This document shows positions 57,130-64,000 of a stretch of 64,000 nucleotides of DNA, one piece after another. Every line of letters starts with the position of its first letter. Position 1 is the stretch's first letter. The DNA is from Epiperipatus broadwayi (lineage: Eukaryota; Onychophora; Udeonychophora; Euonychophora; Peripatidae): the NCBI GenBank assembly GCA_028023455.1, contig JAQFVV010012416.1:2537767-2601766 (forward strand). The letters run 5' to 3'. The notes beneath the pieces were generated by a model. It saw only the letters and a list, made by a program, of their open reading frames with translations. It ran no database searches and was not told the DNA's origin. Both the position numbers and the translations under genes were made by a program.

Positions 57130-57495
57130 ATGAGTGGCCAGTACCGAATGCTGTGTTCAATCATTTTCTCCACTCATCTCCTGTGTGCCCTTACCAAAAA
57201 TGCTGTGGTCTATTACTCTAACTCACCTTCTGCTGATGTTTCAACCTGCCCTACCAAATTAAGTAAACCAGACACACCAAGAACAAAAACCAAGAAGCTG
57301 CCTTTGATTTAAAAATACCATGACCAAGAAAACCAACCAGTTCTGAGGAAAAAAGGGGTGATCACCCATATACAAAGAAAAACCAGGAACTGTACATACC
57401 CAGATACAAAAAACCAAGAACTGTGTAAAACACCTATGAAACCAGAGACAGTGTTTGAACCACAAATACACTCCAGAACAGTGTATAAATCCTAG
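57130..57495 (+). pseudogene. Unrecognised 121-codon frame with one in-frame stop
   Basis: From ATG 57130 (context GAAAATGA) the frame encodes 60 residues to TAA at 57310-57312 and then continues in the same frame for 60 more codons to TAG at 57493-57495. The N-terminus is hydrophobic and Cys-containing (MLCSIIFSTHLLCAL). The rest is basic and rich in Thr, Pro and Lys (SKPDTPRTKTKKLPLI; later QENQPVLRKKG and KTPMKPETVFE). DNA composition is clearly less AT-rich than the neighbours. The promoter-like and AATAAA signals around it support a transcription unit. I recognise no family. It could be a recently broken gene, a retrocopy or part of an LTR. Confidence 0.42.
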
Positions 57496-57514
57496 GTAAC
57501 CAATTTGACTTCAT

Positions 57515-57520
57515 AATAAA
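57515..57520 (+). terminator. Polyadenylation signal AATAAA
   Basis: AATAAA lies 20 bp after the TAG of the frame at 57130. In AT-rich DNA this word is common, so its value is contextual. Confidence 0.35.
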
Positions 57521-58599
57521 ACTTTCAAATTTTATCTAAAATAGAATTCATAACCATATGCATGCATACTTATTAAGGTATACTATCCATTAAGAGTTTT
57601 ATATTTAATTATATTACTTTTAATAAATTTGTTTAAATCATTAATGTCATTTTATGTTTCTCTCCCTCCATTCATATAAGCAAATGTGTAGCCAATCTCA
57701 TATTAAGAACTAGCCATGGGCCAAACGCTTGAAACATGTTAGTGACATTTGATGGGTTTCAATGTAAGTATTGGATGGAGCCCTGGTTTCAAGTTTGTTA
57801 TAAATATCCCCATGAGATGTTTCACATTTCATGCAGCTGGGGAGATACTTCAGTCTGGAAAGGTGGCTGTTGGTTTAATATTTTTATTAAATCATAGTCT
57901 GACCGAGGGTAAGATTGATATGTAAGTATTAGTCATATTTACTCCCCTGCTTGTGTAACAGGTTCCTTAAAATTTATATTGCAAAATCATATGAGTTTTA
58001 TAAAAAAAAAAAAAATAATAAAAATTTAAAAAAGTTTAAAAAGTTAAAAGTTTAAGGAGCTGTAAATTCCTGTTACAAATGTCTTCCAACATGAGAGCAC
58101 GAATATTTGTTCATACAAAAAAAAAGAAAAAAATACGTAATCAAAAAAAAAAAAAAAAAAATTGGCACACATAAATAAAAATATATAATTGAAGTGAAGA
58201 ATTTTTTTTTTTTATGAGAGATGAAAGAGAACAAATGGAACTACTGATAATTTTATATGCTATAAAAGAAAAATAAGTGGAGGTAGTTTAATGAAATGAT
58301 ATAGTAGGTATTAATGAAATAATATAGTTGGTATTAAACAAAAAATAAATACCACATTACCACCTCCTTATAGATATAGGAAAATAAGTGTGGGTAGGCA
58401 TATCAGCATGCAAGTGGTATTAGGGGAGTTTAGTGGGGAAAACTTGACTGAACCCTCATGTTTGAGCATAATTAAATTAAAATTATTAAATAAAATAGAA
58501 ATTAGTAAACTTATTAGGGTGAATAAAATACAATATTAAGAATAAATAATATAAAAAGTAAATTAAAATTATAAATGTGACAAGAAATAAAGTCAAAAT

Positions 58600-59040
58600 G
58601 GAGGTTCAAAATAATGAAATAGTGAATAGCGAGATCATATCTTTAATAACTTGCATGTTGAAAAACAAAAAGAAGCAGCCAAAGAATATAAAAAAATAGC
58701 CAATGAGCTTAAAAACCAATATAATGAAATGAACAAAAAATTGCAAGTGCAGACTGAAATGCTTAAAAAATTTAAAGACCAGATCGAAGTGGGCTATGAT
58801 AAAATAAAAAACAAAATTAGGGAAGAAATAAATGAGAGTAAAATACAAGTAGAGAATAAAATAGAGACTGCTTATGAAACGATAGAAAAAAATAAAATAG
58901 AAGATAGAAAAGTAATTGAAGAGATAAAAGCTGAAGTTACAAATTTAACTTTAAAGATAAATCAGATGAACATTACTAAAAATGATCCATCAGAACTAAA
59001 AAACCCTGACCAGTTGAGTGCAAAACAGGCACATTATAAA
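58600..59040 (+). pseudogene. Ty3-like retroelement gag N-terminus (coiled coil), frameshifted
   Basis: An ATG at 58600 opens MEVQNNEIVNSEI. A frame change near 58640 leads to a 128-codon frame (58654-59040) that is almost pure Lys/Glu/Asn-rich coiled coil (KEYKKIANELKNQYNEMNKK; ENKIETAYETIEKNKIEDRK) with heptad spacing of Ile and Leu. Such N-terminal coiled coils occur in gag of some Ty3-type elements. About 190 bp upstream, TGGTATTAGGGG (58411) resembles a tRNA-Leu-type primer-binding site, but no LTRs were matched. Alternatively it is an unrelated coiled-coil protein. Confidence 0.45.
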
Positions 59041-59239
59041 TAACCTGATAAATCATCATGAAAAACATATTTATAAAAAACTTCAGATGATTTACAATGG
59101 CTCATATACTATAATCCACCAATATGACAACAATGCCTTTGTGATAGCCGAAGGTAATATAGAAAAAGGAACGTTTAATGCCAGATCACTAAAGTTAAGT
59201 GGAGGGCTGAAAAATAATGAACCACCTGATAAAAACTAA
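59018..59239 (+). pseudogene. Retroelement integrase C-terminal (GPF/Y-like) relic
   Basis: The frame ends YKKLQMIYNGSYTIIHQYDN then NAFVIAE and KGTFNARSLKL. This matches the LTR-retrotransposon integrase tail pattern LxxxYxGPYxIxxxxxxNxYxI...GxxNxxxLK, with GPY as GSY. In intact elements this module ends pol, kilobases after gag. Here it overlaps the end of the coiled-coil frame, so RT, RNase H and the integrase core are deleted. Confidence 0.55.
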
Positions 59240-59249
59240 AAAAATGTAA

Positions 59250-59940
59250 TCTGATGAATTTCCCAGCTTGACATAGATATTAGCAACCATGGATTTTGAA
59301 TAATGGAAAAATGATTAAAGTTATTTTTAATAATGAAAAATGAAAAAAAAAATGATGGAAATAAATTCTTAAAGAACTTAGTTTGAAAATGTTAAATCAG
59401 GTTATGTCAAAACCCTTGATTATGTCTTCTTGATTATTGAGATATTCCAGTTCATAAGTCTAAAACATAGTGGAATGTGACATAAACAAAATAAAAATGT
59501 AAGAAATCAAAATAAACAAGCAAAATAATGCTTTAAAAATAAAAGTGAAATAAACAAGCATATCAGAGGACTAGTTTTCTTCATAAATCACAGCTAAATA
59601 AATAGATTGAAAAAAATTAAAGTTAAAAAAAATCATCTTAAAATAATTTGAAGATTCTTATAAATTAGTAAAAAAATTTGTTAAAAGATTTATCTAATTA
59701 TCTACAAATATATTGCACCCAAAACTTATATTTGTTTTTTCACACAAAAAATCAAAAATTTGTTTTTTAAAAATTAATTAATTATTTAATATATATATAT
59801 ATACATATATACACATACAACTGAGATTTAAAGTTTATATTTGGATTAGAGATAATCTCTAGTTTAATAAATGATTAGTAATAATCATTAACAAAATTAT
59901 TTAAAATGACCAGTGTCAAAGATGTGAGTGCAAAGTTTGA
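59250..59940. other. AT-rich non-coding stretch
   Basis: A TA/TACA microsatellite lies at about 59788-59818. No gene is visible. Confidence 0.5.
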
Positions 59941-59944
59941 TGTT

Positions 59945-60107
59945 TGTAAATTCATCATCATTATCATCAACAATAACCATTATCAATCCACTGCAGGATG
60001 AAGGTCTCTCCAAGTTCAATCAATCTTCTCCAATCTTTAGCTTCTCTTCTCCACATCACCCCTGCACACTTTCTTATTTCATCCATCCATCTCACATGTG
60101 GTCTTAA
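59945..60107 (-). pseudogene. RTE-type LINE 3' end (ORF2 C-terminus)
   Basis: The minus strand from about 60107 encodes LRPHVRWMDEIRKCAG, then MWRREAKDWRRLIELGETFI and LQWID, with a stop at 59969-59967. The RPxxRWxDxI...W..xAxDRxxWxxLxexFxxQW pattern is the conserved end of RTE-clade ORF2 proteins. The stop is followed at once by GATGATAATGATGATGAA (plus strand 59952-59969), the short tandem-repeat tail typical of RTE elements. It is severely 5'-truncated (about 160 bp), as target-primed reverse transcription often produces. No frameshift is seen in the remaining 46 codons. Confidence 0.85.
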
Positions 60108-60109
60108 AT

Positions 60110-62510
60110 TAGAGTATTATATATATATTATAATATTGTAGACAGTGGCCAATTCTGACCATGCCAGAACAAATTAATTTAGCTTATTAAAATCAATTTA
60201 TAATAAGAAAATGAAAATATTTTTTTATATTTTTTCATAATGATTATTAATTGATTTAAAGATTTTATTGATAATATAAACATTACCAATATTTTTTAAA
60301 TAGTAAGAATATAAATATTTATAATTTGTTAAGGGTAGTTGTAAAAGAAAGAGAAAAAGTAAATAAAAAATAATAAAACAAACATTTTTTCCTCTTTTCA
60401 ATAAATAAGTAAATTTTAAAGTACTGTTTATCAGCTTTTAAAAGAAAAAATAAGAGTTTTAACATTTTTGTTAAGAAATCATGTTTTAATTAATTAAAAA
60501 TGCTTTTTTTTGCTTTTCTTTTTATCTCTCTAAAAAGGCAATGTTGTTCAAATGAAAGTGTAATTAAAGGATTATCTGGGTTTCTGGTAGTTAAGAAAAA
60601 AAGAAAATAACAGAAAATTTTTAAAAATTATGATTAGATTATTTTTAATTAAAAGAAAAAAGGAGGAAAATTTCCTTTTTTATTTTTATAAAAATAGAAT
60701 CATTTGGTCAGAGTTTAATACTATCATGTCTGAGGTAAGTGATTGGATAAATATAAGATTATTCCCAAAATAAAATAGGGGAATAGGTTAAAGCATTAGA
60801 CATCAGAATCTAATCTAGTTAGAAAGCTTTTCTTGATGAAGCTTTTGAAGAAAGAAGAGTGATATCAGCCCAGCTGCTAAATGTTTAGTGAGAAATTGAG
60901 TTGTTAGTCTGAAGCAAAACTAATCTCACTATTAGATTTTAAAAATGCTTCTTTGAATGGATTTGGAAAAAACTATGTGCTAAGCTTTAGCTAGAAGCTG
61001 AATATCACTACAGATAACCATATAACCCGATCACTAAAAGAAAATATAAATAAAAGAGAACAAGTTTAAGAAAAATCTGCAACAAGTCTTGTAATCCATC
61101 CAGAAGCATGTTTGTTTCAGTCTAGATTAACCTGAGCTACAAATTATTATCTTGGAAAATGAATAAAATTAGCTTATATTAATCTGAAAATTATTATATT
61201 GCAAAATGGATAAATTTAACTGTGTTTACCTTCCCTGGGTCAATCCAATAAAAATTTAATGCTACAGAAGGAAAATGTTAATGGAAAAACTTCTGATTTT
61301 TATAATGTGAATATTTGGAAAAATCAGAAAAAAAAGTTGATCTGGAAAAAAACTTGAAATTACAAATTCAAAAAAACTCAAAAGAATAAAACCATAATAA
61401 TATAAAGTATTGTAGTGTGCATGTATCTACATTTACAAATAATTTTTAATATCAATAGTAATGAATAACTTTGAATTAGGTTTTTTGTAGAAACATGCTT
61501 TTTTATTGTTTTATTTTCCCTCCAAAATTGAAAAAAGAAGATGGAACTTTTCCATTTTCATAAAAAAGATTTTAATTAGTCTGATTTTTTTTTATTTTTC
61601 TATGAAATATTGTTTTTCAATTTTAATCATTAAAAAGAGAAATTATTCTGTTTAATTAAATTAAAGTAAAAAGTAATTAAGTTAATTAGTAGGAATCACC
61701 TGGGCTAATCATATTTGCTATATGAATTTATGAATTAGATTTGGAATTATATTATATCTTTTTTGATTTAATTAATTTTATTAAATCATTGTTAAAAAAT
61801 AATAGTGTTAATGTCTTTATTCCATCAGCTATTTGTTCTATGAATAGACAGTGAGTGACTTGATTTCATTGTAATATGGTGCTTTAAAGGATTTATAGCT
61901 TATCCCAATAAAACTATTTTAATTAAGATAGATTAAGTATATACATATTTTTTCTTGTTCATTGTCACAATCTATAAAGTCTTATGATCCTGAGTTAGCT
62001 CTAGAGCAATAATGGTACATGTATTTTTGTGTGCTATTTCTGTATAGTTTTTTGAATGATGCAAAGATAATGATCACCTTTAAAATTTATTCAGTGCACT
62101 TTATTCTTTTCACATTAGATATTGGTTTATAGTTGTTCCATACATTCATGGTAACCACGTGGTCAGAGCATTGATGATTAGCATATGTCAAGATCTTAGC
62201 ATAATATTTTATGATAGATACTTTAGCAAATATTTATGTGCATAAAGATGATTGTTTTATGTTTTTTTCCCTTAAGTTTGGCAATAGCTAGATAATTAAC
62301 CTACATTTATAATTTATTTTACTAAATCCAGTCAAGGATGACTGCTGATTATTTGTGTTTAATTCAGTTGATGTAACTTATAATTATTATAATTACTTTT
62401 TATTATTCCAGTGCTGATTCTATGCTCTTATTCAGGTATTCATTTATATTTGTTAATAAATATTTATAGATAATATTAATTAATTTTGTTAATTAATATT
62501 TTATGTATTC
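60110..62510. other. Long AT-rich stretch without supported genes
   Basis: No recognisable coding or repeat structure apart from homopolymers. Confidence 0.45.
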
Positions 62511-62529
62511 AGTGGGGTTGATGATATTT

Positions 62530-62610
62530 TGCTATCTCCCTCTATATTGAAGCAGTCGGATCTAAGTTCGATCCTAGCTTCATGATCTTTCACATGTAGC
62601 CAACTTCAAA
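62530..62610 (+). repeat. Possible tRNA-like (SINE) fragment
   Basis: CGGATCTAAGTTCGATCCTAG (62559-62579) has the form of a T arm with B box AGTTCGATCC. An upstream GGGTTGATGA could be a poor A box. A less AT-rich tail (CAATGGGGCTTTATGCGTTC) follows to about 62665. Only one copy is present, so it remains weak. Confidence 0.35.
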
Positions 62611-63321
62611 CCCTTGTACTAACTTTGAATTTCCGATGCAATGGGGCTTTATGCGTTCAGTCCACGCTAGTTTCCTTAAAGAAAAACTATTATAAATGTG
62701 TGTTAAAATTAATTCATTTGAGATTTAAACTAATCATTTCTATTAATAAATTCATGTTAGAATTATTCATGAATTTATATATATTATAACTGCGTGGATT
62801 GTGCGTATATATATTTATAAATGTTTAAATATATATAATTGTTCGAAAGTTTCATTGCGTCGGGAATGTTTATTTTACTTTTAAATAATATGTTAAATTT
62901 TTAGTGATTAATAGCTACATTCTTTCAATAAGCTTTCAGATTTTCTCTTTCCAAAACAATGGTTAAAGTTTTTATTAATTAGAAATAGATAAGTCTTTAA
63001 AATGTTAGGACGGTCCTAATTAAAATCATTTTCTGATATTAAAAATTCATTTTCTAATTAGAAAATGAATTCAAGTTAATGAGTTTGAAAGCCTTATCAA
63101 AGGAATGTATCTAAAAACAACTAGTAAATTTTTTGTAAGATTGATTTAACCTAAAGGCATCAGATACAGTATAAAGAGTGCAGGAAAAGTTTCCAAGCAG
63201 CTATTATTCCTCATTAAGAGAAGCCATATATATTTCATTAGAGAAGAAGACGCCCAGTTAAATTGTGAAGTAAAATAGTGTTTCTACCATGGTGGGGGGG
63301 CTTAACTTCAAGAGTCTGACT

Positions 63322-63553
63322 ACGGTTCCTTAAGTCCCCTGAAAATCTTCAATGTGGCTGCAATATAAAAATTCATATACCAATTGTAAGCTGCCAAAAC
63401 CTTAGAGAAATCCATCAAAATACTATTCATATAATTTTCAAAATGCGCACATACGTTTCATCCAACTGGACTCTGCCCTGTGGAAATTCAGAAGCCAACC
63501 ATGAAGAAATGGTAATATCTTTCCTTTATGAACCCTATTTTGGCCAGTTCTGA
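63322..63553 (+). other. Unusual open frame in a less AT-rich patch
   Basis: Between TGA at 63319-63321 and TGA at 63551-63553 there are 76 open codons, with only an internal ATG at 63444. It includes KSPENLQCGCNIKIHI, SCQNLREIHQNTIHIIFKMR and SNWTLPCGNSEANHEEMVIS. It would be an exon or a retroelement piece. I recognise no family. The opposite strand at 63480-63451 has a hammerhead-like hairpin (GTCC-AGTT-GGAT followed by GAAAC and GTA), which argues for a retroelement terminus instead. Confidence 0.3.
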
Positions 63554-63928
63554 ACTTTATGTTAAAACATCTTTAAGCTATCTACTGTAAAAGCTCTTGT
63601 CTTTTTGTTAATGTTATTTTAAATTATGTAGTAATTCTCTATCTTAATCTCTAGTCTTTAAATTTAATATTTGTTAACTTTCTCTTTTCTTACGATGGCG
63701 GTTCATTTATTATATTATATATATTTATTGTGTGATTTATTAATGTTGTTTATTTTTTATTATATGCCAATAATAACTTCAACTCGATAATAATTTCCTT
63801 CGTTGCATTTGCCTTGTTAAATAATATTATATTTATTTTTACAGTAATTCTTACCCACTAGAACTATTTTGATACAGTTCTATTAATTATCGAGTTGAAT
63901 GATTTGTACAATTTTTGCTATTTTATTA

Positions 63929-64000
63929 ATGGCTAATAACAACAAATTATTAGCTCAATTTTTAACCTATGCTCCCGGCCACTTTACTGAATTTATAATA
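63929..64000 (+). other. Open frame running off the window end
   Basis: From ATG 63929 the frame is open for 24 codons to the edge (MANNNKLLAQFLTYAPGHFT then EFII). It follows an inverted repeat (TTCAACTCGATAATAAT near 63778 and ATTATCGAGTTGAA near 63886). It may be the start of a mobile-element or host protein. It is too short to judge. Confidence 0.25.

Noticed and set aside
57259-57471. Minus-strand 70-residue frame
   Set aside because: It is the antisense of the Thr/Lys-rich frame that has promoter and poly(A) context on the plus strand.
58606-58848. Minus-strand Phe-rich frame
   Set aside because: It is the antisense shadow of the Lys-rich coiled-coil frame.
62870-63130. Small inverted repeat around 63045-63070 (TTTTCTAATTAGAAAA)
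   Set aside because: A short AT palindrome is expected by chance in DNA of this composition.

Overview
The window is strongly AT-rich, with no bacterial-type gene packing, no operons and no long intact reading frames. It holds long homopolymers, microsatellites and many eukaryotic transposon remnants. These are Penelope-like elements (PLEs), non-LTR retrotransposons, a Ty3-like relic, Merlin, hAT and Tc1/mariner-pogo-type DNA elements, and tRNA-derived SINEs. The best reading is an intergenic or intronic stretch of an AT-rich invertebrate animal genome. I cannot resolve the phylum. No conserved host gene is recognisable. The nearest thing to one is a short TATA/initiator/ORF/AATAAA unit at 57.0-57.5 kb, with one in-frame stop.

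Layout. 0.2-1.8 kb: broken LINE on the minus strand. 5.7-6.6 kb: DNA element with TA target duplication. 7.5-8.3 kb: PLE nuclease (minus). 9.5-10.1 kb: non-autonomous hAT element. 15.6-16.1 kb: foldback repeat plus a Merlin transposase relic (minus). 19.3-22.6 kb: a PLE reverse-transcriptase relic between two direct repeats, with nested foldback elements. 23-25 kb: hammerhead-bearing repeats and a 720-bp palindrome. 30.4-32.4 kb: a 415-bp tandem array with a head-to-head inversion, each unit carrying a hammerhead ribozyme. 32.4-33.3 kb: two PLE nuclease fragments, head to head. 33.8-34.6, 37.0-37.7, 46.7-46.9 and 49.7-50.5 kb: a second repeat family with a hammerhead-like motif. 39.3-41.1 kb: a decayed PLE with RT and GIY-YIG regions, interrupted by a very short tRNA-derived SINE. 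43.4-45.2 kb: another head-to-head PLE pair. 48.8-53.0 kb: further SINEs and foldback repeats. 58.6-59.2 kb: gag-like coiled coil joined to an integrase C-terminus. 59.9-60.1 kb: 3' end of an RTE LINE.

Main result. Small type I hammerhead ribozymes (short helix III, as known from PLEs and retrozymes) are embedded in at least two repeat families. In the 415-bp family the catalytic core and helices are intact in four units. In the second family, two insertions have target-site duplications. One is a 142-bp copy that begins at the hammerhead. The other is a 711-bp copy with a tRNA-Gly(UCC)-like head, two hammerhead units and an A-rich tail. At several loci two copies are fused head to head at or near the ribozyme. 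Together these suggest that PLE-type machinery mobilises hammerhead-bearing, tRNA-promoted short elements, and that the ribozyme helps define their 5' ends. All folding and activity statements are made by eye and are untested.
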